DNA of 45,571 bases from Acidobacteria bacterium 13_2_20CM_57_17 (GTDB lineage Bacteria > Acidobacteriota > Terriglobia > Acidiferrales > UBA7541), in contig MNDE01000146.1 of the NCBI GenBank assembly GCA_001914785.1, forward strand, positions 1-45,571, written 5' to 3'. This document shows positions 34,216 through 41,361 of the stretch, piece by piece (within the stretch, counting starts at the first letter, position 1; each line of letters opens with the position of its first letter). Below the pieces are notes generated by a model. The model worked only from the letters and a program-made list of their open reading frames with translations. It ran no database searches and was not told the origin of the DNA. A program made the translations under genes and the position numbers.

Positions 34216-34791
34216 TTATCCCTTGACGGGAATGGTTGCCGGCTTGGCGAGCTTGAACGTCAACTTGCTCTTGGCAGCGAGCAGGGTTACGTCCCTGTTC
34301 GCCTTGGACTTGTCGGCGCTCTTGGCATTGCTCTTGGCATGGGTCTTCGGTCCGGTGATTGAATTGGAGTCCAGCGGGTAAGATTTCCCGTGGATGACCA
34401 CCGAAGCGAGCGTCACCTTCAGTTCGTTCTTTCTGACCTTGACTATGCGACAGGTGACTTGGGTACCCTTGGGAATCACCGTCTTTCCATCCACTTGGAT
34501 CGGCTCGGTGAGGCTGGCGGCAAAGGTGTCACCGACCTTGTTCTTGTCGGTGGCTAGCGTTTGCCTGGCCGCCGCGCTGATCGCCGTGCCTTTCGGCAAG
34601 GTGATCATCGTTGCCGGCTCCGGTGCTTTGGCCACGACGGCAGGCTTTGCAGCCGCAGGTTTTGCTGCCGCGGGCTTCCGGGGAGCGCTAGCTGTTTCGT
34701 TAGTGGCCTTGTCCGAGCAGCCGGCTACGGCTAAAACGGCCGCCCCTGCCAAGACAAGCCAGAGGTTTCGATGGGCTTGAGACTTGATCAC
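34216..34791 (-). CDS. Putative lipoprotein with Ala/Lys/Pro linker
   Basis: A signal sequence (LWLVLAGAAVLAVAGC) with a good lipobox, VAGC, predicts a lipid-anchored protein. Then come an Ala/Lys/Pro-rich linker and a beta-rich domain (ITLPKGTAISAAARQTL, DTFAASLTEPIQVDGKTVIP, GTQVTCRIVKV). That domain resembles the barrel proteins annotated as having 'uncharacterised surface beta' or TrbI-like folds; I do not assign a family. The last 40 residues are Lys/Ser-rich. Start GTG 34791 is chosen for GGAGG six bases upstream; the frame stays open to 34851. Length 191 residues. Function unknown. Confidence 0.8.
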   Translation of the reverse strand: MIKSQAHRNLWLVLAGAAVLAVAGCSDKATNETASAPRKPAAAKPAAAKPAVVAKAPEPATMITLPKGTAISAAARQTLATDKNKVGDTFAASLTEPIQVDGKTVIPKGTQVTCRIVKVRKNELKVTLASVVIHGKSYPLDSNSITGPKTHAKSNAKSADKSKANRDVTLLAAKSKLTFKLAKPATIPVKG

Positions 34792-35397
34792 TTCACACCT
34801 CCAAAGGGGCACCCTTAGGGTGAAAGGGATGAGGTGGCTGGTTGGACCCATTCCCCCGCTTAGAAATCAACTACAAATCGAAAGGTACCCTGCTTTCGAT
34901 AAATCATACAGAATTCGATGGTTGGAGTCTTTGGGCATTTGTGACAGGCGTTTCCTTCCCGGCACCGGTCATTCGGTCAGTGGTCCGTGTGATCTGTGGA
35001 AGACTGACCTCGCCCGTGGCGTTTTGTGACCAAACGCAATGCCTGACCTCCCCCCCAGTTTCTTGTAAATGTTGCATCTAAAGAACTTAGTGTTAATGTA
35101 AGTCGTTTAGAATCAACATTTGCGGGCACTCCTGCAAGTGTTAATTTTAAATGGAATTACGTTGTAGTAAATCCCCTTTCTCCCGAAGGTCTTCAAGGTG
35201 CCAAAACATTAGGCACAGAAACAGGAGAAGGCGGGCAGGGCGGAAATAACGCAGGTTTACCTACGAACTAGGGGTAGAAGAAGTCAAGGAAATCATCGAT
35301 GGCAGCCGGAAACTAAGGGTTTGCCGACACAAGCGTCCTTTGGCGGACATGCCTGACATTTGACCATTCCCTGTCGTCTATACCTCAGGAGCCAGGA
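34792..35397. other. Intergenic region with a decayed coding remnant
   Basis: This stretch contains the promoter side of the lipoprotein gene (unresolved), an A/T-richer orphan reading frame (35047-35271, listed separately) and the unresolved promoter region of the ECF sigma gene. The remaining open frames are irregular and look spurious. Confidence 0.5.
35047..35271 (+). pseudogene. Orphan C-terminal coding fragment, A/T-richer than neighbours
   Basis: An open frame of 74 codons ends at TAG 35269-35271 and reads like a real protein C-terminus: FLVNVASKELSVNVSRLEST, then VNFKWNYVVVNP, then a Gly/Asn-rich tail. It has no ATG, GTG or TTG start in frame, and it begins just after a run of seven Cs that follows an in-frame TGA. 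The first ~110 bases are visibly A/T-rich with codons such as TTA, AAA and GTA that nearby genes avoid. It is best read as the 3' remnant of a gene that lost its 5' part, possibly acquired from outside. I do not recognise the family. Confidence 0.45.
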
Positions 35398-36078
35398 ATG
35401 GGAACAATGGGACTTGCGCTGCCGTGGAAGGCTAGAATCTCTTCCGTGCCGCGCGAACGGGGGACGCGAGTGGAACCTTCCGAGCACTTTGTCGGCGGCC
35501 CCAACCTAGCCGCCGAGGATGCGCAGAGCGAGGATGCCGCACTGGCTGCTGCCTGCCGGTCCGGCGACCTGCGCGCCTACGAACGTCTCTATGAGATACA
35601 TGGCGCGCGCATGAAGAACCTGGCGCGGAATCTTCTTGGCAATCCCGTTGACGCTGAAGACGCCGTGCAGGAGACGTTTCTGAAAGTGCATCGCAGTATC
35701 GCCGGTTTTCGCGGGCAATCGAGTTTTGTCACCTGGACGTACCGGATCCTCATTAACACCTGCTACGACGCTCGGCGCAGCCGGTTGCGCAAGAAAGAAG
35801 TCGCGAACGAGGATTCCGAGGAGTCGCCGGGGTTTGAGCCCCGCGCTCCCGGAGCACATCCCACTCTCCGCATGGCGCTGGAGCGCGCGCTGGCCAAGCT
35901 CACGCAACACCAGCGCGATGTTTTTCTCTTATACGAAGTCGAAGGCTTTCGTCATGCGGAGATTGCGGGGATGCTGGAGATGACGGAGACAGCTTCAAAG
36001 AACACACTTTTTCAGGCGAAGAAAAGCCTTCGCCAAATGCTGGAACCGCCGCGCGGTAGCGCAGCGGAGGCACGGTGA
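35398..36078 (+). CDS. ECF-type RNA polymerase sigma factor
   Basis: A group IV sigma-70 of 226 residues. Region 2 is visible in YERLYEIHGARMKNLARNLLGNPVDAEDAVQETFLKV and TWTYRILINTCYD, and region 4 in LTQHQRDVFLLYEVEGFRHAEIAGMLEM. An N-terminal extension of about 45 residues precedes region 2. The linker between regions 2 and 4 is acidic and Pro-rich. Start ATG 35398 has AGGAG upstream; a shorter start further in is possible. The anti-sigma gene follows after six bases, then the DUF4097 gene, so the factor probably directs transcription of this operon and perhaps of other envelope genes. Confidence 0.94.
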   Translation: MGTMGLALPWKARISSVPRERGTRVEPSEHFVGGPNLAAEDAQSEDAALAAACRSGDLRAYERLYEIHGARMKNLARNLLGNPVDAEDAVQETFLKVHRSIAGFRGQSSFVTWTYRILINTCYDARRSRLRKKEVANEDSEESPGFEPRAPGAHPTLRMALERALAKLTQHQRDVFLLYEVEGFRHAEIAGMLEMTETASKNTLFQAKKSLRQMLEPPRGSAAEAR

Positions 36079-36084
36079 ACCGCG

Positions 36085-36753
36085 ATGAATGTCACATGTA
36101 GCGATCGAGATAGGATTTTTGAGGACGGCACGACCGGCGAATGGGCCGCTCTGGAGGTACATGCCGCCTCCTGCCCGGTGTGTAAAGAAGAGGTTCGCGC
36201 CTGGAAGTCGTTGAGTGTCGCGGCGAAAGAGTTGCGCGATTATTCCGAGAGTCCTTCGTTCTGGCCACGCATTGAACGCGCGCTGGCGGAAGAAGCGACG
36301 AAAAAGGCGCAACGTGCCGGGCTGCGCCGTTGGTTCTCGTTCTTACCTGAGATCTCGCTGGGATGGCAAACTGCTCTGGCGGGCGCGCTCGTTCTGATTC
36401 TGACGGTTTCAGGAGGCTGGATCTTACATCGCCAGCGCTTTGTTGAGCCAAATCCTGATGACCAATCTCTCTTAAAAAGCAAAGCCCTCAAGGAAGTGGA
36501 AAGCGCGGAAACTGCCTACGAGCGGGCGATTGACAAGCTCGCCGCTGAGGCCAAACCGCAACTCGACAATCCCGCGACGCCACTGCTCGCAAATTACCAC
36601 GAGAAATTGCTAGTGCTGGATAGCGCCATCGCGGACCTCCGGGCGCAAGCTGGATTGAATCCCTCGAACGCGCAACTGCGCTATCAATTGCTGGCCATGT
36701 ACCAGGAGAAGCAGCGCACGCTGGAAGAAGTCTTGGAGGCAAGACAACGATGA
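36085..36753 (+). CDS. Zinc-binding anti-sigma factor
   Basis: The N-terminal domain carries the ZAS-type motif H-x3-C-x2-C (VHAASCPVC, about residues 26-34), which binds zinc and clamps the sigma factor. One membrane helix spans about residues 95-113 (WQTALAGALVLILTVSGGW). The extracytoplasmic region is a helical, coiled-coil-like domain (KALKEVESAETAYERAIDKL, then YQEKQRTLEEVLE), the sensing part by analogy. It lies six bases after the sigma gene and overlaps the next gene by ATGA. Length 222 residues. Signal sensed is unknown. Confidence 0.92.
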   Translation: MNVTCSDRDRIFEDGTTGEWAALEVHAASCPVCKEEVRAWKSLSVAAKELRDYSESPSFWPRIERALAEEATKKAQRAGLRRWFSFLPEISLGWQTALAGALVLILTVSGGWILHRQRFVEPNPDDQSLLKSKALKEVESAETAYERAIDKLAAEAKPQLDNPATPLLANYHEKLLVLDSAIADLRAQAGLNPSNAQLRYQLLAMYQEKQRTLEEVLEARQR

Positions 36754-38393
36754 ATCGCGCCCAGTCCATTTTTCGGAGAGGACTGTTGCATCTCGCACCA
36801 GTTGCGGGCATGCTCTCCGTGCTCCTCGCGGGTGAGCCGATGTTCGGCGCAAATGCTCAGGAGCAGGTCACGAAAGACTTTCAGAAGAGCGTGACGCTGG
36901 GCGCCGGGCAGTCCGTGCGCGTCGAGCACAAGTTTGGCGAGGTCCGTGTCCACGGCGAGCCTAGCAGAGACGTGAAAATCTCCGCGACGATTCGCGTTCA
37001 AGCCAACACGCGCGACGAGGCTGAATCCTTCGCGCAAAAGATTCAGATTGATGTGCAGCAGACGGGCGAAGGCGTGCGCATCAAAACGAATTACCCTGAC
37101 GAAGAAAAACATTTATTCATCCGCCTTGGCAAGAGTCCTTCTTACTCGGTCAACTACGACATCGCGATACCGTCGGACGCTCCGCTGAATGTCCGCAACA
37201 GCTTCGGTAGCGTGGACGCCGGCCGTATTCACGGTGCAATGGACATTGAGAATAGCCATGGGTCGCTTATGGTCCGCGATGCCGGCGGAGCCCGGCTGTA
37301 CAACTCTTTCGGGAGCATCGAGCTCGCGGGCGCCGCGGGAAATGTGACTATCAATGACAACAACGGTTCGGTGCAGGCCGCGGACGTGAAAGGCACACTC
37401 GAGGTTCACAACCGGTTCGGAAGCATCACCACGCGGAACATTCAAGGCGCGGCGACTATCAACGGAGGTAACGGCACGGTTTCGTTGATTGAAGCCGCCT
37501 CGGCGAACATCACGACTTCTTTCGGAAGTGTGGAGGCGCGCAACATTCGCGGCGACCTCCTGGTCCGCGACAACAATGGCAACGTCGAATTCTCCAATAT
37601 TGGCGGTTCCGCAGACATCACCAACAGTTTTGGAAACGTCACTTTTTCCGACGTGCGCGGCCGCGTGAATTGCGTCACCAACAACGCACGGGTTAACGGG
37701 AGGTCGGCTCTGGGCGCTTCGGTGACGATTCGCGATTCCTTCGGCAACATCGAGCTGGACACGATCAGCGGCGCACTTGACGCGGAAACCTCCAACGGCA
37801 AAGTGCTGGTGCGCGATGCGCGCGGGAGTGTGACGCTCAAGTCCTCTTTTGGCGCTATCGAGGCTTCTAACATCCCGAAGGGAATTCGCGCGGTTACGGG
37901 CAACGGCGGAATTACACTCACCGACATTGGCGGAGATGCGTTTGCAAAAACGAGTTTCGGCAGTGTGCTTGCCGAGGGCATTAATGGGAGCCTGACAGTG
38001 GAGAACAGCAATGGCTCCGTGACCGCGCGAAACGTTAAAGGCGACGTCAGAGTGAACACTTCATTCGCTGGCGTTACGCTGGACACTGTGGGGGGGCGAA
38101 TTACCGTGGACAATCAGAACGGAGCAATTTCTGTGACGGCCATGCGACCGGCCAGCGGTTGCCGGGACATTTCGCTCAAGACGTCATTCTCGTCCATCCG
38201 CGTACGCGTTCCAGAAGGCGTGGGCTACAACCTCACGGCCAGGACATCTTTCGGCCGGATTTCCTCGGAGTTGCCGGTCACTTCAACGGGCAGCACCGGC
38301 GGCGATACGCTGAACGGCACGATCGGCCCGGGCGGCTGCCAGCTTCAACTTACAGATTCGAATGGAAGCATTGAAATCGCCAAGGCCCCTTGA
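36750..38393 (+). CDS. Exported DUF4097 beta-solenoid with alternating SFG and NG turns
   Basis: A secreted protein of 547 residues with a signal peptide ending near ANAQ. From about residue 50 it is a continuous series of short beta turns of the DUF4097 type. Turns with 'N/TSFGSV' alternate with turns of 'DNNGSV' or 'NSNGSV'. I count about eleven SFG-type and ten NG-type turns, one pair about every 40 residues, which gives a two-faced solenoid. DUF4097 proteins are surface or periplasmic and often adhesin-like; their function is unproven. The start overlaps the anti-sigma stop as ATGA, tying it to the sigma/anti-sigma system. Two cysteines near the end (ASGC, GPGGC) may form a disulfide cap. 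Confidence 0.9.
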   Translation: MNRAQSIFRRGLLHLAPVAGMLSVLLAGEPMFGANAQEQVTKDFQKSVTLGAGQSVRVEHKFGEVRVHGEPSRDVKISATIRVQANTRDEAESFAQKIQIDVQQTGEGVRIKTNYPDEEKHLFIRLGKSPSYSVNYDIAIPSDAPLNVRNSFGSVDAGRIHGAMDIENSHGSLMVRDAGGARLYNSFGSIELAGAAGNVTINDNNGSVQAADVKGTLEVHNRFGSITTRNIQGAATINGGNGTVSLIEAASANITTSFGSVEARNIRGDLLVRDNNGNVEFSNIGGSADITNSFGNVTFSDVRGRVNCVTNNARVNGRSALGASVTIRDSFGNIELDTISGALDAETSNGKVLVRDARGSVTLKSSFGAIEASNIPKGIRAVTGNGGITLTDIGGDAFAKTSFGSVLAEGINGSLTVENSNGSVTARNVKGDVRVNTSFAGVTLDTVGGRITVDNQNGAISVTAMRPASGCRDISLKTSFSSIRVRVPEGVGYNLTARTSFGRISSELPVTSTGSTGGDTLNGTIGPGGCQLQLTDSNGSIEIAKAP

Positions 38394-38405
38394 TGGTATG
38401 CCGCA

Positions 38406-38879
38406 TCATTTGGCGGCTCGTCGCGCACGATCCATGGCGAACGCTTTCCTCAGGACGCGGGTTGCGGTTTCGCTGAGGTGAAATCTGGCGAATTCTTCTT
38501 CACGCGCGAACGCGACATCGGTGACATCGCTGCCCGCGCGCGGCTCGCCGCCGAGGCGTTCGCAAAGATAATCAGCAATAACGAAGTGGAATCGCGGTTT
38601 TCGTTTCGCCTCCGCGCCAGTTGCCCCATCCTCGGGGAAGACTCGGTCGAACACTTCGATCAGGTCGAGGACGCGAACCTCGATTCCAGTTTCTTCCAGC
38701 AATTCACGAACGACGCCTTCTTGCAGACTTTCACCTAGCTCCAAAGTTCCCCCAGGAATAGACCATTCGCCAAGCAGCGGTTCGCTGCCACGTCGAATCA
38801 GGAGCGTGCGGCCCTGGTCGATGACCACGCCCCCGATACCAACCACTGGCCGTTCGGGGTATTCTCTGGAAGAGGCCAT
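38406..38879 (-). CDS. Nudix hydrolase
   Basis: The Nudix box G-x5-E-x7-REL-x-EE-x-GI is complete in GGTLELGESLQEGVVRELLEETGI, holding the metal-binding glutamates. The rest (LLIRRGSEPLLGEWSIPGG, EVFDRVFPEDG, FHFVIADYLCE) resembles the ADP-ribose/nucleotide-sugar or general 8-oxo-dGTP clean-up Nudix proteins; the substrate cannot be told. Length 157 residues. Start ATG 38879. Convergent with the DUF4097 gene 12 bases away and divergent from the LysW-like gene. Confidence 0.93.
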   Translation of the reverse strand: MASSREYPERPVVGIGGVVIDQGRTLLIRRGSEPLLGEWSIPGGTLELGESLQEGVVRELLEETGIEVRVLDLIEVFDRVFPEDGATGAEAKRKPRFHFVIADYLCERLGGEPRAGSDVTDVAFAREEEFARFHLSETATRVLRKAFAMDRARRAAK

Positions 38880-39033
38880 TCGGGTGATCCTTCCACTTGC
38901 GGAGTGGTGATGCTCAAAGCAGTGCTACCCGGTAGGGGAGTTGACTTCATACCCGCGGTATATAATCCGCTGCACAGTGGCGGGCACGGTCCTCGTACCG
39001 CCACTTTACAAACGACTTTACGGAGGGTGGACC

Positions 39034-39285
39034 GTGATCCGTTGCCCTGAATGTTCCGCCGAGATCGATGTGGACGAAGACGAAGTCGAAGAAGGCGAGA
39101 TTCTGAGCTGTCCTGAATGCGAATCCGAGCTCGAGGTTTCGCAGACGCATCCCGTCCACCTGAATCTCATCTCCGATGACCTGGACGAAGAGGACGATGA
39201 AGACGAAGAGGATAAGCCCGGAGAAAATGGCGACCTGATCGATGATGATGATGACGAGGAAGACGAAGAAGAAGACGAGGAGTAA
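39034..39285 (+). CDS. LysW-like zinc-ribbon protein with acidic tail
   Basis: The 83-residue product opens with a zinc ribbon, CPECSAEI then CPECESELEV, whose spacing and the linking VEEGEILSC strongly resemble LysW. LysW is the amino-group carrier of LysW-dependent lysine or arginine synthesis. LysW normally ends in EDWGE, whose glutamate carries the intermediate. Here the last ~40 residues are almost wholly Asp and Glu (DDDDDEEDEEEDEE) with no EDWGE. Start GTG 39034 follows GGAGGGTGGACC; the frame stays open to 38941. No LysX/LysZ/LysY/LysJ gene is near, and the window has a complete N-acetyl arginine route, so a carrier role is doubtful. Confidence 0.82.
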   Translation: MIRCPECSAEIDVDEDEVEEGEILSCPECESELEVSQTHPVHLNLISDDLDEEDDEDEEDKPGENGDLIDDDDDEEDEEEDEE

Positions 39286-39356
39286 GTAGCAAGACTCATG
39301 CCGTCTAGCATCCTACCGCGTCCGTGCTGCCATCTAACTTTATAAGGAGCAACAGA

Positions 39357-39812
39357 ATGCAGCGCCCGCAGTGGATTTCAATTCTCTGCACGGCAGCGCT
39401 TGTCGCTTCCTTCAGCGTAGCGTTTGGGAAGGGTCAGGAACCCGCCTCACCGCGGACTGGTTCTGCAACCGCTCCCCAGGCTCCCACGGCCTCAACCAGC
39501 AAGCCAGTCAAGCAAAAATACAGCCACGCAAATGACTACCTGATTCGTGGAACCGTGTTTACGGAGAAGGCGCTTTCCTTTCCGGGCGTTGAACTTCGTA
39601 TCCGGCGGGCCGGAGAAAAGAAATTCCGGTGGGAAAGTTACACGAACTCCCGCGGGGAATTTGCAGTCCGCGTGCCTCAGGGCTCAGACTATGAGATGGT
39701 AGTCCGCGCAAAGGGTTACTCAGAACAGACGCGCGCTGTGGATGCAAGAACCGGCGGAAGCGAGCAAAACATAGTGTTCCGTATGCAGCCAACTGCGGGA
39801 GGCAAGGGATGA
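39357..39812 (+). CDS. Secreted carboxypeptidase-regulatory-like domain protein 1
   Basis: A signal peptide (ISILCTAALVASFSVAFG) is followed by a Pro/Thr-rich linker and one beta-sandwich domain of the carboxypeptidase regulatory-like/transthyretin type: YLIRGTVFTEKALSFPGVEL, then TNSRGEFAVRVPQGSDYEM. Such domains are found on the cell surface or in TonB-receptor N-termini. At 151 residues the domain stands alone. ATG 39357 has AAGGAG seven bases upstream; the frame stays open to 39324. Its stop overlaps the next gene by ATGA, and that gene encodes a second, similar domain. Confidence 0.85.
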   Translation: MQRPQWISILCTAALVASFSVAFGKGQEPASPRTGSATAPQAPTASTSKPVKQKYSHANDYLIRGTVFTEKALSFPGVELRIRRAGEKKFRWESYTNSRGEFAVRVPQGSDYEMVVRAKGYSEQTRAVDARTGGSEQNIVFRMQPTAGGKG

Positions 39813-40171
39813 ATGTGCAGCGACGCATCTGTGGTCTGGCACTGATTCTCGCAGTGTTTGCGGGCATTGGGGTTGCTCAGGACAAGAAGCGCGAAGCTCA
39901 GCTCCGCACGGTCCGCGGCGTGGTGTCTGACAAGTCCGATAGCCCTCTTTCCGGCAGTGTTGTTTTTCTCAAAAACGTGCGCACTAATTCCGTCCGCAGC
40001 AGTTACACGGATGACACCGGCAGCTACCGGTTCAGCGGACTGGACCCGAATGCGGATTACGAACTGCACGCGGAAAAAGAGGGCGCCAAATCTCCGACTC
40101 GTACTGTGTCCAGCTTCGACAGTCGCAAGGACATCGTCCTGAATTTGAAAATCGACAAGAAAAAGAGCTGA
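39809..40171 (+). CDS. Secreted carboxypeptidase-regulatory-like domain protein 2
   Basis: A 120-residue exported protein: signal peptide LALILAVFAGIGVAQ, then one domain beginning VRGVVSDKSDSPLSGSVVFL and continuing YTDDTGSYRFSGLDPNADYEL, the SpaA/carboxypeptidase-regulatory beta-sandwich pattern. It overlaps the previous gene by ATGA, so the pair is coupled. The C-terminus is Lys-rich (IDKKKS). Role unknown; two different single-domain copies in tandem suggest a surface complex or a domain that pairs with the nearby Oar-like protein. Confidence 0.83.
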   Translation: MNVQRRICGLALILAVFAGIGVAQDKKREAQLRTVRGVVSDKSDSPLSGSVVFLKNVRTNSVRSSYTDDTGSYRFSGLDPNADYELHAEKEGAKSPTRTVSSFDSRKDIVLNLKIDKKKS

Positions 40172-40393
40172 ATTCACTTTCTTCCCGCGAGTCAGTTATG
40201 CCAGCGAGCCGTGCTGAAGTGTGTGCGCCCGGCTTAAAGCTATAAGTCATGCTTGCTGCAGCCTTCCTCGTGGCGATATTCGAGTAAAACCATTTCTTCG
40301 CGCAGTGAATCTAAGTGAGAACCTGGCGCTGTGGAACGTCGTCATCCCTTTGTTGCGGGAATGGAAATCCTCTGGGAGACAATTGGTGATGTC

Positions 40394-41194
40394 ATGATCA
40401 GACAAATTGGGGTGCAGCGCCAAATTGTGCTTTTGCTCCTAGTTGGATTATTGAGCGCCGCCATGCCTGCGTTGGCACAGCAGGAAGAGACTCAACAGCC
40501 CACCCCGGTCTCGTCTGATCCGCAAACGGCAAATGAGAAAGAGGGGAAGGAATACAGACCCGGAGAGACAGTCGGGAAGAGCAAACTGGAAAGAGAAACA
40601 GGAACGATTAACGATCGCATCTTCGAGGTTCTGCCTAACTACGGCACCGTCGAAAATGCCATCAACCTTCCTCCGCTCACCACGGGACAGAAATTCAGAT
40701 TGGCTACCGCTGGCGTATTCGATTGGGGGGCGTACCCGTTCAACGGCATCCTTGCTGGAATAGAACAAGCGAGAAATGATCCCAAGGCTTGGGGACAGGG
40801 GTGGGACGCCTATGGAAAACGTTACGGCGCATCGTTTGCCGACAACAGTATCGGCACTTATATGACGACAGCGATCTTCCCGAGCTTGCTCCATGAAGAT
40901 CCGAGGTACTACCAGATGGGAAATGGGAGTTTCGCTCGTCGGGCCTACCATGCCGTTAACCGGCTCTTTGTCAGCCGAACGGATTCAGGGCACGATCACT
41001 TCAACTACTCGGAATCGATTGGCAATGCCGTGGCCGCCGCCATGTCAAATGTGTACCACGTACCGGAGGATCGGACGGCTTCGCGCAATGCGTCCACTTT
41101 TGGTTTTCTGATCCTGTATGACGGAATGAACAACGAACTGAAGGAATTCTGGCCGGATATTCGCCGCAAGGTGTTTCATAAGAACACGCCGTAG
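40394..41194 (+). CDS. Secreted protein of unknown function
   Basis: A signal peptide (IVLLLLVGLLSAAMPALAQ) precedes a hydrophilic linker and a globular region of about 200 residues: GQKFRLATAGVFDWGAYPFN, YGASFADNSIGTYMTTAIFP, HEDPRYYQMGNGSFARRAYH. I do not recall a named family, though the pattern of aromatic and Gly residues suggests an enzyme or membrane-associated fold rather than a repeat protein. Start ATG 40394; the frame stays open to 40331 and ATG 40361 is an alternative. Length 266 residues. Lies upstream of the Oar-like protein on the same strand, 167 bases away. Confidence 0.72.
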   Translation: MIRQIGVQRQIVLLLLVGLLSAAMPALAQQEETQQPTPVSSDPQTANEKEGKEYRPGETVGKSKLERETGTINDRIFEVLPNYGTVENAINLPPLTTGQKFRLATAGVFDWGAYPFNGILAGIEQARNDPKAWGQGWDAYGKRYGASFADNSIGTYMTTAIFPSLLHEDPRYYQMGNGSFARRAYHAVNRLFVSRTDSGHDHFNYSESIGNAVAAAMSNVYHVPEDRTASRNASTFGFLILYDGMNNELKEFWPDIRRKVFHKNTP

Positions 41195-41361
41195 TTCAGC
41201 CTGACCCACTGCTGGCAAGGGCTCCTGTGCGGTATTGGCGCACCAGTGGGTAATTTGGACACGCCTGTAAAAATGTCACGCAACTGCCAGGGGGCATAGG
41301 GCGTCGAATCATCAGTCTGGGTGGGGAGTTTTTCATCTTTGGAGATTTGACTGCAAACACA

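Noticed and set aside
39034..39285. Functional LysW amino-group carrier
   Set aside because: The C-terminal EDWGE is absent and no LysX/Y/Z partners are nearby.
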